This document shows positions 8,355 through 16,312 of a stretch of 44,009 nt of DNA, in pieces (position 1 is the stretch's first letter; each line of letters starts with the position of its first letter). The DNA lies in assembly GCA_041487535.1 (NCBI GenBank), contig JBGPNM010000002.1:1-44009 (forward strand). Direction: 5' to 3'. The translations under genes and the position numbers were made by a program. Under the pieces are notes generated by a model. That model made no database searches. It worked only from the letters and a program-made list of their open reading frames with translations, and was not told where the DNA came from. This stretch comes from JANWHZ01 sp041487535. GTDB taxonomy: Bacteria; Patescibacteriota; Saccharimonadia; Saccharimonadales; UBA4665.

Positions 8355-8770
8355 GCCTAGCGGCTGATAATGGCACCATCTTGGCGCTTGATATCGGTTC
8401 GGCACGCATCGGGGTTGCAGTGGCCAGCAGGACAGCCAGGGTTGCGCGTCCGTTTGGGGCTGTAGTGAATAACGACGACGTCGCGGCCCGCTTGCGCGAG
8501 CTGTGCGCCCGCGAAGGCGTCGTGCGGCTGGTGATTGGGCTGCCGCGCGGCTTAGAGGGCCAAGAGACGCAGCAGACTGCGGCCGTACGCGCTTTGGGGG
8601 CCGAACTCGCACGCAAACTTACATTGCCATACCATTGGCAGGACGAAGCGGTTACCTCGGTGCACGCCGAAGCCGAACTGCGCGCTCGCGGCAAGCCATA
8701 CGCCAAGGAAGATATTGACGCGCTGGCTGCCGTATATATTCTGGAGGATTACTTGCATGTCAGAGTATAG
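8351..8770 (+). CDS. ruvX: Putative pre-16S rRNA nuclease / Holliday junction resolvase YqgF
   Basis: 139 residues, the family's normal length. The RNase H-like fold is clear: LALDIGSARIGVAVAS (first catalytic Asp, about residue 14), VIGLPRGLEGQETQQ, the acidic DEAVTSVHAE (second site) and KEDIDALAAVYILEDYL (third Asp). The family processes the 5' end of pre-16S rRNA. The GTG start at 8351 overlaps the stop of the previous gene by 4 nt, and the 3' end overlaps mltG by 14 nt, so ruvX and mltG are translationally coupled. The ruvX-mltG pairing is common in bacteria. Confidence 0.93.
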   Translation: MSLAADNGTILALDIGSARIGVAVASRTARVARPFGAVVNNDDVAARLRELCAREGVVRLVIGLPRGLEGQETQQTAAVRALGAELARKLTLPYHWQDEAVTSVHAEAELRARGKPYAKEDIDALAAVYILEDYLHVRV

Positions 8771-9818
8771 CTATCGCACCGTGTCCAGGCGGCGCTGGCT
8801 GCCCCGCGTGCTGCTGCTGGCGGGCGTATTTCTGGCACTTTTGGCTGGAGGCACGATAGCCGTGCAACGTTGGTATTACGTAAATCTCCGGCCGGTGAGC
8901 GGCAGCAACAAGCGGCAGTATGTCACCATTGCCCCTGGCTCCACGGTGACGAGTATCGCGGCGCAGCTACACAGCGCGGGGCTTATCCGCAGCGATAAGG
9001 CGTTTGCGTGGTATGTCAGCCTTCGCGACGACCGCGACAAGCTGCAGGCCGGCACGTACAGCCTGATGCCAAGCCAAAGCACATCGGAAATCGCCGACGC
9101 CATTGCCGGCGGCAAAGTTACGACGGACCTGGTGACCATTCTGCCCGGGCAGCGCCTGGATCAAATCCGTCAGGCTTTCATCAAGGCAGGCTTCCGTGCG
9201 GCTGCGGTGGACGCCGCGCTTCGGGCTGGGCAATATCGTGCCAACTACCCGGCACTCGCCGATAATCCGTTGTTAGCCGGGCTGGAAGGCTTCCTGTATC
9301 CCGATTCGTTCCAGAAAACAGCGGCGACCGACCCGAAAGAGATTATTGCCGAGTCGCTCGCCGAAATGCAGGCGCACCTGACGAGTGATATCCGCAGGGG
9401 CTTTGCAGCCCACAGCCTAACGGTGTACCAAGGCGTGACACTGGCCTCTATAGTCGAGCAGGAGGTGCCCGGGCAAGCCGACCGCAATCAGGCAGCGCAA
9501 GTGTTTTTGAAGCGTATACGTATTGGCATGGAACTGGGGTCGGACGTCACGGCGTTTTACGGGGCAATCAAGGCCGGCGTCACACCCGCTGTGGACTACG
9601 ATTCACCCTACAACACGCTGTTACATAAAGGCATGCCGCCGGGCCCCATCGGCAGCGTGAGCGACAGCTCGCTTGAGGCAATCGCGCATCCGGCATCAAC
9701 CGACTGGTTATATTTTGTCGCCGGCGACGACGGCAAGACGTACTTCGCCAAGACGCTGGACGAGCACCGGGCGAACGTTAGCAAGTATTGCCACAAACTC
9801 TGCAGCCCGGCACCGTAG
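8757..9818 (+). CDS. mltG: Endolytic murein transglycosylase MltG
   Basis: MltG cleaves nascent peptidoglycan strands at the membrane and so sets glycan length. The 353-residue protein has a short basic cytoplasmic N-terminus, one membrane helix (about 16-37, WLPRVLLLAGVFLALLAGGTIA), a LysM-like small domain (YVTIAPGSTVTSIAAQLHSAGLI) and the YceG catalytic domain. Family motifs present: LEGFLYPDSF, LASIVEQEV with the presumed catalytic Glu, and SPYNTLLHKGMPPGPI. The start at 8757 is preferred to an upstream alternative because GGAGG lies at 8743-8747, 9 nt before it, and because it gives a typical short cytoplasmic tail. Confidence 0.95.
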   Translation: MSEYSYRTVSRRRWLPRVLLLAGVFLALLAGGTIAVQRWYYVNLRPVSGSNKRQYVTIAPGSTVTSIAAQLHSAGLIRSDKAFAWYVSLRDDRDKLQAGTYSLMPSQSTSEIADAIAGGKVTTDLVTILPGQRLDQIRQAFIKAGFRAAAVDAALRAGQYRANYPALADNPLLAGLEGFLYPDSFQKTAATDPKEIIAESLAEMQAHLTSDIRRGFAAHSLTVYQGVTLASIVEQEVPGQADRNQAAQVFLKRIRIGMELGSDVTAFYGAIKAGVTPAVDYDSPYNTLLHKGMPPGPIGSVSDSSLEAIAHPASTDWLYFVAGDDGKTYFAKTLDEHRANVSKYCHKLCSPAP

Positions 9819-9852
9819 CATCCCCGCCTTGCCTACATTTGCCATTATTTGC

Positions 9853-10010
9853 TACAATGCAACGCATAGCGCGTGGTGGATTGTCAGAACCTAAGTGGGC
9901 CACACGCTGTGCTTTAGCCGGCATGCATTGCATTAATTTGCTAGTCAGCGTTCGCTGCTAACAGCGTTGTCGGCCAGGCAAGCCGTTTTTAACGGTTTTA
10001 AGGAGTAGCT
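9853..10010 (+). promoter_or_regulatory. Promoter and long structured leader of the LysM/CHAP hydrolase
   Basis: TACAAT at 9853-9858 is the best -10 in the 192-bp gap after mltG. The Shine-Dalgarno AAGGAG (10000-10005) is ~140 nt further on, a long leader for this compact genome. The leader can fold: AGCGCGTGG (9868-9876) pairs with CCACACGCT (9900-9908) with one mismatch, CAGCG/CGCTG forms a small hairpin near 9946-9957, and CCGTT/AACGG forms one just upstream of the Shine-Dalgarno. Wall-hydrolase genes in other bacteria are often riboswitch-controlled, but I cannot match this leader to a known class. Confidence 0.4.
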
Positions 10011-11141
10011 ATTAGTAATACGACGCTTCGTACTGTTGCGCGTTCACGTGTGTTCTTCCGGGCAACTCCCGGCATTGGGCTGCTAGCCCGTTTGCGTACC
10101 AGGTCATTCCGCAGCACCGTTCGGCGGCGCGCGGTAAGAGCTGGGCTGATCGGCCTGAATCTTGCGCTGGTGTTGGGCGTGCTGGGAGTAGTCTTCCTGA
10201 ATCCGTCGCGTTCTGCGGGCTTGCCGCAAGCGGCTGTCACCGGCGCGGATGCGTCGGCCGCTGTTGCGCCTGTAGACCAGCTGGCCTCTGTTGCGGTTGC
10301 GCTGACTGTGGCACGCATGGCCAATCTGCCGGAAGCCGCGGCTATTGCCAACCAGGCAGATTCGGCGAGCATTCAGATCGCGGTCGCATCCACCAACAAG
10401 ATCGTCGTAAATAAGCCGCAGGCAGTCTCTTCGGCATTCTTGTCCAACAAAGATATCCACGTATACATTACGCAGCCCAACGACACCGTATCGTTCCTCG
10501 CGGCCAAGTTCGGGGTGAGCTCGGATAGCATTATGTGGTCGAACAGCCTGGTGGGCAATCTCCTGCCCGCGGGCAAAAGCCTACTCATTCCTCCCGCCAA
10601 CGGCATTGTGTATACGGTGAAGCCTGGCGACACGGCGGACAGTCTGGCGGCGAAGTTCCACACCACCGCCGATAAGATCACCGCCATTAACGATGCGGAA
10701 ATAGGCGGCTTGCGTGTCGGCGAGCGGGTTGTTATTCCGGACGGCAAGATCATCGTAGTACCAGTCTATACCGCATACTATGCCGGTTCCGGTTTTGCGT
10801 GGGGTTCCGGTGCGATCTACGGCTTCAACGGGTATGATTACGGCAACTGTACCTGGTACGTTGCCACCCAGATAGCAGTCCCGGCCAACTGGGGCAACGC
10901 AGACACCTGGGCGGCGGGTGCGCGCGCCGCTGGGTGGCATGTCAGCTCTGTACCAACAGTCGGCGCTATTGCGCAGACTCCTGCTGGAGGGCTCGGACAT
11001 GTCGGTATCGTTATTGCCGTAAAAGCCGGCCAAGTAGAGGTCCGCGATATGAACAACTACGGCGACGGCGGCGGGTACGGCCGCGTCGGCCAGGCTTGGG
11101 TTGCCATATCTTCCTACCCGAACTATATAACCGCTCCGTAG
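10011..11141 (+). CDS. Secreted LysM-LysM-CHAP peptidoglycan hydrolase (probable AUU start)
   Basis: A basic N-terminus and one hydrophobic segment (AGLIGLNLALVLGVLGVVFL) act as signal or anchor. Two LysM domains follow (ITQPNDTVSFLAAKFGVSSD; YTVKPGDTADSLAAKFHTTA), then a Tyr/Gly linker and a CHAP amidase/endopeptidase domain with catalytic Cys in YGNCTWYVA and His in GLGHVGIVI. It should bind and cut peptidoglycan outside the cell. Start choice: a perfect AAGGAG at 10000-10005 is followed after 5 nt by ATT (10011) in frame, and an in-frame stop lies at 9999. The only conventional start, GTG at 10050, is 44 nt from the Shine-Dalgarno. I therefore favour an AUU start, with GTG 10050 as the fallback. 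Confidence 0.85.
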   Translation: MSNTTLRTVARSRVFFRATPGIGLLARLRTRSFRSTVRRRAVRAGLIGLNLALVLGVLGVVFLNPSRSAGLPQAAVTGADASAAVAPVDQLASVAVALTVARMANLPEAAAIANQADSASIQIAVASTNKIVVNKPQAVSSAFLSNKDIHVYITQPNDTVSFLAAKFGVSSDSIMWSNSLVGNLLPAGKSLLIPPANGIVYTVKPGDTADSLAAKFHTTADKITAINDAEIGGLRVGERVVIPDGKIIVVPVYTAYYAGSGFAWGSGAIYGFNGYDYGNCTWYVATQIAVPANWGNADTWAAGARAAGWHVSSVPTVGAIAQTPAGGLGHVGIVIAVKAGQVEVRDMNNYGDGGGYGRVGQAWVAISSYPNYITAP

Positions 11142-11152
11142 GGCATGGATGC

Positions 11153-12055
11153 ATGACGAGTAAAGTCCTCGACCATTACCTGGAGTTTAGCGAGTATACG
11201 TATCCTGGGCTGTATAAGGATATTCTGAAGCATGATTTACCAGATGATATTCGAGCGATCGGCTTACTTATTCGGAAAAATATAATTCATCGTACCACGC
11301 TGGCAGCTGGTAATGTTGGCACAAATGCGGATCTAAAGTTTGGAGATATGTCCCAAGTACCTTGGTGGCGGCAACCTGAAGATGACATCCTCGTGACCGC
11401 AGCCGCCATGCTGACGGAATTGTATCGCCGGGATGGGCGTGGTTTCGTCATGGACCGTAAGCCGAAGGACAAGCCAATCCTCACGTGCCGGTATATATCC
11501 GTCCTTATGGCCTCCATTTTAAAGTCCAAAGGTATCCCGGCCCGGGTCCGTTCGGGAAATGCTGCCTACTTCGACATGGGTCAGCTGGGCCATGTTAGCT
11601 CCGACCACTGGATAAATCAGTACTGGAACAAAGAAGGCGGCCGCTGGGTAACTATCGACGTCGACGGGAGTTTGAGCTTTACCGGTAATTTTGACCCTTA
11701 CGACATGCCTGAAGGCACGTTCGACTTTCCGGCTGATGCCTGGCTGGGCATTCGAGGCGGCAAGATCGATCCCCTGCATTTTCACAATGCCAAGCCGGAA
11801 ACCGGGGCGCTCGTCGTGCTGTGGTCGCTCTTTTATGACTTTCATTCCTTGATGAATAACGAGATTATATACGTTTACGGTCCAATTGCTGGCGCTGGCA
11901 CTTACGAGCGGTTCAACAAGTTTACCCGGAAAGAGCTGGAACGGCTCGATAACCTTGCCCGGCTCATGCTCCGGCCCGATGACAATTTCGATCAGCTCAA
12001 GTATGTCTGGGAACATGAAAAAGGTTTCAGGCTGCTGACCGGCGGGTTGCTCTAA
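11153..12055 (+). CDS. Transglutaminase-like cysteine protease-fold protein
   Basis: 300 residues, with no signal or membrane segment. The transglutaminase-like core is readable: LTCRYISVLMASILKSKGIP holds the Cys at the head of a helix, the usual arrangement; SDHWINQYWN carries the His; and RWVTIDVDGS carries the Asp. It lies 11 bp after the CHAP hydrolase and may be cotranscribed. The ATG at 11153 follows the neighbour's stop closely, and the upstream part of this open frame is antisense-like shadow of the CHAP gene. Such proteins can be proteases or amide-transferring enzymes; substrate unknown. Secretion with the hydrolase is unlikely because no export signal is seen. Confidence 0.75.
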   Translation: MTSKVLDHYLEFSEYTYPGLYKDILKHDLPDDIRAIGLLIRKNIIHRTTLAAGNVGTNADLKFGDMSQVPWWRQPEDDILVTAAAMLTELYRRDGRGFVMDRKPKDKPILTCRYISVLMASILKSKGIPARVRSGNAAYFDMGQLGHVSSDHWINQYWNKEGGRWVTIDVDGSLSFTGNFDPYDMPEGTFDFPADAWLGIRGGKIDPLHFHNAKPETGALVVLWSLFYDFHSLMNNEIIYVYGPIAGAGTYERFNKFTRKELERLDNLARLMLRPDDNFDQLKYVWEHEKGFRLLTGGLL

Positions 12056-12147
12056 TGTCCGTACCTGCATGGCTGGCCAGCACATCCATGCGCTGCATCA
12101 GTCAGTTTGTCTGCGTCTGTCCGCTAGGGCGCTCGGGCTTTCTGCCG

Positions 12148-12153
12148 TATACT
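12148..12153 (+). promoter_or_regulatory. -10 box of obgE (leaderless type)
   Basis: TATACT ends 8 nt before the obgE ATG at 12162. No Shine-Dalgarno is present. Confidence 0.5.
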
Positions 12154-12161
12154 AGCTTCGT

Positions 12162-13442
12162 ATGAACTTTATAGATACGGTAGAGGTGACAATCGCAGCC
12201 GGGGACGGCGGCAACGGGCGGATGAGCTTCCGGCAGGAAAAATTTGTTGCCCACGGCGGTCCGGACGGCGGCGACGGCGGCAAGGGCGGTGATGTGGTGC
12301 TGGTGGCCAGCCGTAACCAGAATACGCTGGCGCGCTTCCGGTTCCAGAAGGAGCTGCGGGCACAACTCGGCCGGCCAGGCACCAACACGCGCAAACACGG
12401 CAAGAATGGCGCCGATCTGGTGGTGGATGTCCCGGTCGGGACAGTGGCCGTTTCTGCTGATGGCAGCGTTATTGCCGACCTTACCGAAGACGGGCAACAG
12501 GCGGTCATCGCCAAAGGCGGCCGCGGGGGCTTCGGCAACGCGCACTTCGTCAGTTCTACGCGCCAGGCGCCGAAATTCGCCGAAAAAGGCGATCCGGGCG
12601 AAACGTTCACCATACGCCTGGAGCTGAAGATGATCGCCGACGTCGGCCTGGTGGGATTACCGAACGCCGGCAAGTCAACCTTCTTGGCCCGTACCAGTAA
12701 CGCCCGGCCGGAAATTGCCGACTATCCGTTCACGACCCTTACACCGAACCTAGGCATGGTAGACGTTGACCGCGAGCACAGCCTGCTTTTTGCTGACATT
12801 CCGGGGCTGATTGAGGGGGCTAGCGAGGGCAAGGGCCTCGGTCACGAGTTTTTGCGCCATATAGAGCGGACGGCCGTGATTCTGCATCTTATCGACGCCT
12901 ACGACGAAGATGTCGCCAAGGCGTACCAGACAGTGCGGGGCGAACTGCGCGCGCACGAAGCATCGTTGCTTGAGCGTCCGGAAATCGTCGCCCTCACGAA
13001 AGTAGAGGGTTTGGATGAGGAAATGGTAGACGATCTTATGGCCGGCCTGCGCAAGGTCGTGCCGAAACAAACGCCGCTCTACGCCGTTTCTGCACAAGCC
13101 GGAATAGGTTTGAAGAATCTGTTGTTTGAAGTACTGGCGACCGTGCGCGAAGCGCGCGAACGAGCTCTTGCTCGGGAAGAGGCGACCGAGGCGCTCCCTG
13201 TCCATACGCTCTCTGCGGCGGCTGACAATACCTGGACTGTCGAGCGGGACGGTGACGGCTTTGTCGTTCGCGGCGCGGCCATCGAGCGTTTCGCGGCGCG
13301 CACCGACTTTAACAACGAAGAAGCCGTCCAACGCCTGCGCGACATCATGCAGCGCCAAGGCATTATGCATGAGTTAGGACGCCAAGGCGTTAAGCCTGGC
13401 CAGACGGTTTATCTCAGTAACCGAGACAGCATTCAATATTGA
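12162..13442 (+). CDS. obgE: GTPase ObgE/CgtA
   Basis: Obg is an essential GTPase for late 50S assembly. All three domains are present in 426 residues. The glycine-rich Obg fold spans about 1-157 (IAAGDGGNGRMSFRQEKFV, GGDGGKGGDVVLVA). The G domain has G1 GLPNAGKST, G2 around PFTTLTPNLG, G3 DIPGLIEGA, a G4-like LTKVEGLD and G5-like VSAQAGIG. The C-terminal OCT domain (about 345-426) ends GVKPGQTVYLSNRDSIQY. The G4 motif reads TKVE where TKxD is usual. The ATG is supported by the family start MNFIDTVEVTIAAGDGG and a -10 box 8 nt upstream. Confidence 0.96.
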   Translation: MNFIDTVEVTIAAGDGGNGRMSFRQEKFVAHGGPDGGDGGKGGDVVLVASRNQNTLARFRFQKELRAQLGRPGTNTRKHGKNGADLVVDVPVGTVAVSADGSVIADLTEDGQQAVIAKGGRGGFGNAHFVSSTRQAPKFAEKGDPGETFTIRLELKMIADVGLVGLPNAGKSTFLARTSNARPEIADYPFTTLTPNLGMVDVDREHSLLFADIPGLIEGASEGKGLGHEFLRHIERTAVILHLIDAYDEDVAKAYQTVRGELRAHEASLLERPEIVALTKVEGLDEEMVDDLMAGLRKVVPKQTPLYAVSAQAGIGLKNLLFEVLATVREARERALAREEATEALPVHTLSAAADNTWTVERDGDGFVVRGAAIERFAARTDFNNEEAVQRLRDIMQRQGIMHELGRQGVKPGQTVYLSNRDSIQY

Positions 13443-13575
13443 CCGAAACACTGCTAGAGTTGACCAGCCCTGGCTTAAACTCGGCAGCTTTTGTTAGTGG
13501 TGTCGCAGCTGGAAGGGGTTGTAGACAGGAAAGTTGACAGAGTAAGAGAATAGTATATGTAAGAAGCACACAATA

Positions 13576-14046
13576 ATGGGCCATATTGAGCAATACAGTC
13601 AAGATAATAACATCATTAGAACCCCAAATATCCTAACCCCAAGCATTTTGAGAAACGTCAACTGCAGCACATGTACGGCTGCCTGCTGCCGTAAGGGTGT
13701 CGCTATGCAGCTAAGCCCCGAAGAAGCCGAGACGATGCGTTTGGGCGGAGCCGAATTGGTGCAGCGAGACGATGCTGGCCAATCCTCTAAGTTTCGTCGC
13801 GTAGTGACTATGCTTCGCCTGTACTTACCTCAGGACACGTATTACCGATTAGAGACCGACTGCGGCTACCTGGTTGAAGATCCGAGCACCGGTCAGTTGC
13901 TCTGCAGCATTTACGGAGAAGGATATCGGCCGAGAACTTGCAATGACTTCAAAGCAGGTTCGTTCGATTGCCTATTTATACGAAACGAGGTAGGTATTGA
14001 CCATCCGAATGTCCTGCAGCAATATGATGCACAAACGCGATCTTAA
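13576..14046 (+). CDS. YkgJ-type cysteine-cluster protein
   Basis: 156 residues. Two cysteine groups mark the YkgJ/CxxCxxCC family, thought to bind zinc or an iron-sulfur centre: NCSTCTAACCRKGVAMQLSP at about residues 29-48, and LLCSIYGEGYRPRTCNDFKA, then a further Cys, at about 112-136. In the family these form one metal site, but the biochemical role is not established. No membrane segment. The stop codon TAA at 14044-14046 overlaps the first bases of palindromic element A, so the element sits exactly at the end of the gene. No good Shine-Dalgarno is seen before the ATG. Confidence 0.8.
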   Translation: MGHIEQYSQDNNIIRTPNILTPSILRNVNCSTCTAACCRKGVAMQLSPEEAETMRLGGAELVQRDDAGQSSKFRRVVTMLRLYLPQDTYYRLETDCGYLVEDPSTGQLLCSIYGEGYRPRTCNDFKAGSFDCLFIRNEVGIDHPNVLQQYDAQTRS

Positions 14047-14208
14047 GACCTCTTGCAAAATAAATCCGCGGTCCAGACCGTGCCATTTTTGCCCCAAACC
14101 GAGCCAAAGCCTCCTCATCGTAACTTCGGTTACGCTTCGTCAGCTTTGATCGGTTTGGAATAAAAATCATCACATTCTGACCTCACGGCCTATTCTGCAA
14201 GAGGTCTT
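14045..14208 (+). repeat. Palindromic element A (164 bp, MITE-like)
   Basis: Terminal inverted repeats are perfect over 13 bp: AAGACCTCTTGCA at 14045-14057 and TGCAAGAGGTCTT at 14196-14208. The palindrome continues inwards imperfectly: CCAAACCGAGCCAAAGC near 14093 pairs with GCTTTGATCGGTTTGG near 14140, and the centre is GTAACTTCGGTTAC. The whole unit could form one long hairpin. The left end overlaps the YkgJ stop codon. No ORF of its own. Confidence 0.8.
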
Positions 14209-14235
14209 TAGCTCGTCGGCCGCCTGGTTGTGCGC

Positions 14236-14241
14236 TACACT
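14236..14241 (+). promoter_or_regulatory. -10 box of sbcB (leaderless type)
   Basis: TACACT ends 9 nt before ATG 14251, with no Shine-Dalgarno. It lies 28 bp beyond the right end of palindromic element A. Confidence 0.45.
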
Positions 14242-14250
14242 GGTAGCAAT

Positions 14251-15702
14251 ATGGCGGCCAGCTTCTTCTTTTATGATTTAGAGACGAGCGGTTTTGACCC
14301 GCGTGCGGCGCGGATTATGCAATTCGCCGGGCAGCGGACGGATATGAATTTCATTCCCATTGGCGATCCGGTCAACATGCTCATAAAATTGACGCCAGAC
14401 GTATTGCCCGACCCCGACGCCGTATTGGTGACCGGCATCACGCCGCAGGCGACGCTAGAAAACGGCGTGACCGAGGCGGAATTTTTACGCACCTTCCACG
14501 AATCTGTATACCAACCGGACACCATCTTTTTAGGCTACAACTCAATTCGGTTCGATGATGAGTTTATGCGTCATTTGTTGTATCGCAATTTCTATGACGC
14601 CTACCGCTGGCAATGGTCCGACGGCTGTTCGCGCTGGGATCTGCTGGACGTAGCGCGTATGACGCGGGCGCTCAGGCCTGAGGGTATCAAGTGGCCGTTC
14701 GGATCGGACGGCGCGCCGAGCAACCGGCTGGAGCTGCTGACGAGCATAAACGGCCTTGACCACGCCAATGCGCACGATGCGCTTGCCGACGTCAACGCCA
14801 CCATCGCGCTGTCCAAACTGATTAAAGACAAACAGCCGAAGCTGTTTGAATACCTGCTAGATATACGGGATAAGAAAAGGGTAAAGGCGTTAGTGGAAGG
14901 CGGTCAGCCGTTTGTCTACACTTCTGGTGCCTACCCGAGCGAGAACGAAAAGACAACCGTCGCGATAAAAGTAGCTGCCGACCCTAAGAATCAGGGCGCG
15001 CTGGTGTACGATTTGCGCCATGATCCGGCTGAACTTGCAAAGCTGTCCGTAAAGCAGCTGGCCGACCGCTGGCGCTGGCGGAAGGACCGCAGCCGTGACG
15101 AGCCGGAGATGCCGGTAAAAACACTGCGGTTCAACCGTTGCCCGGCGGTTGCACCCCTCAGCGTGCTCGACCAGGCCAGCCAGGAGCGGATTCATTTGGA
15201 TACGAAGACGGTAGAAGCCAACCGGCAGAAATTGGCGCAATTGCCGGAGTTAGGGCAGCAATTGGCGGAGGCGCGAAAGCTGTTGGACGGGGAGCGGCAG
15301 CAGGCTTCGCTGCTGGGGAATGAACATATGGTGGACGGCCAGCTTTACGACGGTTTTCTGGACTCGCGCGACACGGATGCCATGGCAGCGGTGCATGCTG
15401 CCGGCGCGGAAGGTTTGGCCGCGCTGGACCCGCAGTTCCATGACACGCGGCTGTCTGCGCTGCTGCCGCTGTATAAAGCCCGCAATTTTCCCGCGATATT
15501 AACCAACGAAGAACGGGAAGTATGGGAGGCCTTCCGGACTCACCGCCTGCTTGGCGGCGGTCCTAAAAGCCGGCTGGCAAAGTATTTTGAGCGGCTACAG
15601 ACACTCGCCGCCTCGGTGGGCATGACGCGTGCTAAGCAGTATTTGCTAGAGGAATTACGCTTATACGCTGAGTCTGTCGCGCCTGCCGACGACGAGGCGT
15701 GA
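14251..15702 (+). CDS. sbcB: Exodeoxyribonuclease I
   Basis: ExoI degrades single-stranded DNA 3' to 5' in repair and recombination. The 483-residue protein has a DEDDh exonuclease domain: FFFYDLETSGFDP (D, E), DDEFMRHLLYRNFYDAY (D) and HANAHDALADVNATIALSKL (H, D). NSIRFDDE, SRWDLLDVARMTRALRPEGI and the SH3-like and C-terminal helical regions follow the E. coli ExoI order (end: RLAKYFERLQTLAASVG). The start at 14251 gives the family N-terminus and fits a -10 box 9 nt upstream; the open frame extends 7 codons further, but MAASFFFYDLE is right. Element B begins 3 bp after the stop. Confidence 0.94.
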   Translation: MAASFFFYDLETSGFDPRAARIMQFAGQRTDMNFIPIGDPVNMLIKLTPDVLPDPDAVLVTGITPQATLENGVTEAEFLRTFHESVYQPDTIFLGYNSIRFDDEFMRHLLYRNFYDAYRWQWSDGCSRWDLLDVARMTRALRPEGIKWPFGSDGAPSNRLELLTSINGLDHANAHDALADVNATIALSKLIKDKQPKLFEYLLDIRDKKRVKALVEGGQPFVYTSGAYPSENEKTTVAIKVAADPKNQGALVYDLRHDPAELAKLSVKQLADRWRWRKDRSRDEPEMPVKTLRFNRCPAVAPLSVLDQASQERIHLDTKTVEANRQKLAQLPELGQQLAEARKLLDGERQQASLLGNEHMVDGQLYDGFLDSRDTDAMAAVHAAGAEGLAALDPQFHDTRLSALLPLYKARNFPAILTNEEREVWEAFRTHRLLGGGPKSRLAKYFERLQTLAASVGMTRAKQYLLEELRLYAESVAPADDEA

Positions 15703-15705
15703 ACC

Positions 15706-15876
15706 TAAGAGCCTGACAAAATCCCCCCGTTGAGCCAAAAGTGAAGCAGCGGCCATGATTTTGTATTTGTTTTCTTCTGAGGAAGCATACCTAAATGGTA
15801 CGCTGACGAAGGAAAAACAGATACAAAGTGGCCGACCTTCGGTTTTGGCCGACAGGGGGATATTGTCAGGCTCTTA
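15706..15876 (+). repeat. Palindromic element B (171 bp, MITE-like)
   Basis: The 22-bp terminal inverted repeats (15706-15727 and 15855-15876) differ at one base and begin TAAGAGCCTGACAA. Inner arms also pair: TTTTGTATTTGTTTT near 15759 with a complementary AAAACAGATACAAA near 15815, and GAAGCATACC with GGTACGCTGAC at the centre. It fills the gap between two convergent stops, that of sbcB (15702) and that of the small membrane protein, whose TAA (15876-15874) is the last three bases of the element. It may act as a two-way terminator. Confidence 0.85.
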
Positions 15877-16116
15877 TAAAAGCGTCGCTGTTTTGCGCAA
15901 TTGCCATGCCAACTGGATGCGCAGTACCAAGAGCCAGAAGCGGCAACTAGCGAATCGCCAGGCCGGATTGCACGCAGCAACTATCGCGTGCCGCTTCTTA
16001 AAGGCGATAACCAGCAGCAGACAGACGGCAAGTATCGTACTGGCCGTCAGCCAACTCTGGAAGTCGATCTGAATATCCGTGCCCGGAATTATCCCGAGCA
16101 TCAGCAGGTCCATCAT
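15874..16116 (-). CDS. Small single-pass membrane protein
   Basis: About 80 residues from ATG 16116, preceded by AAAGAGG about 9 nt upstream and a TACAAT -10 at about 16145-16140 (minus strand). The protein has one clear membrane helix (SWLTASTILAVCLLLVIAF) flanked by KKRH, giving an N-out/C-in prediction. The C-terminal ~40 residues are Trp/Cys/Arg-rich (CNPAWRFASCRFWLLVLRIQ) and may lie along the membrane. The stop codon lies inside the end of element B. A longer start at 16143 or 16170 is possible. Family not recognised. Confidence 0.5.
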   Translation of the reverse strand: MMDLLMLGIIPGTDIQIDFQSWLTASTILAVCLLLVIAFKKRHAIVAACNPAWRFASCRFWLLVLRIQLAWQLRKTATLL

Positions 16117-16297
16117 GGCCGCCACCTCTTTATTCACTAGCATTGTAGCATCAAATTGCTTTAGAGGCAATAAAGTATTCTTACTGTTTATGGTTATCTT
16201 GCGTAGGACTCGCGAAACTGGCGGGGCGCTGCCGCTCTAAGAGGGATGTAGCTAGTTCGGTGCTGTAACGTTCTGGCTAAAAACAGCGTACTTCCGG

Positions 16298-16303
16298 TAT
16301 AAT
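16298..16303 (+). promoter_or_regulatory. -10 box of uvrA (leaderless type)
   Basis: Perfect TATAAT ending 9 nt before GTG 16313. There is no Shine-Dalgarno, so this would be a leaderless GUG start. Confidence 0.55.
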
Positions 16304-16312
16304 TAACAGGCT

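Noticed and set aside
9853..10010. c-di-AMP (ydaO-type) riboswitch before the LysM/CHAP gene
   Set aside because: Gene context would fit, but I could not find the conserved sequence blocks of that class in the leader.
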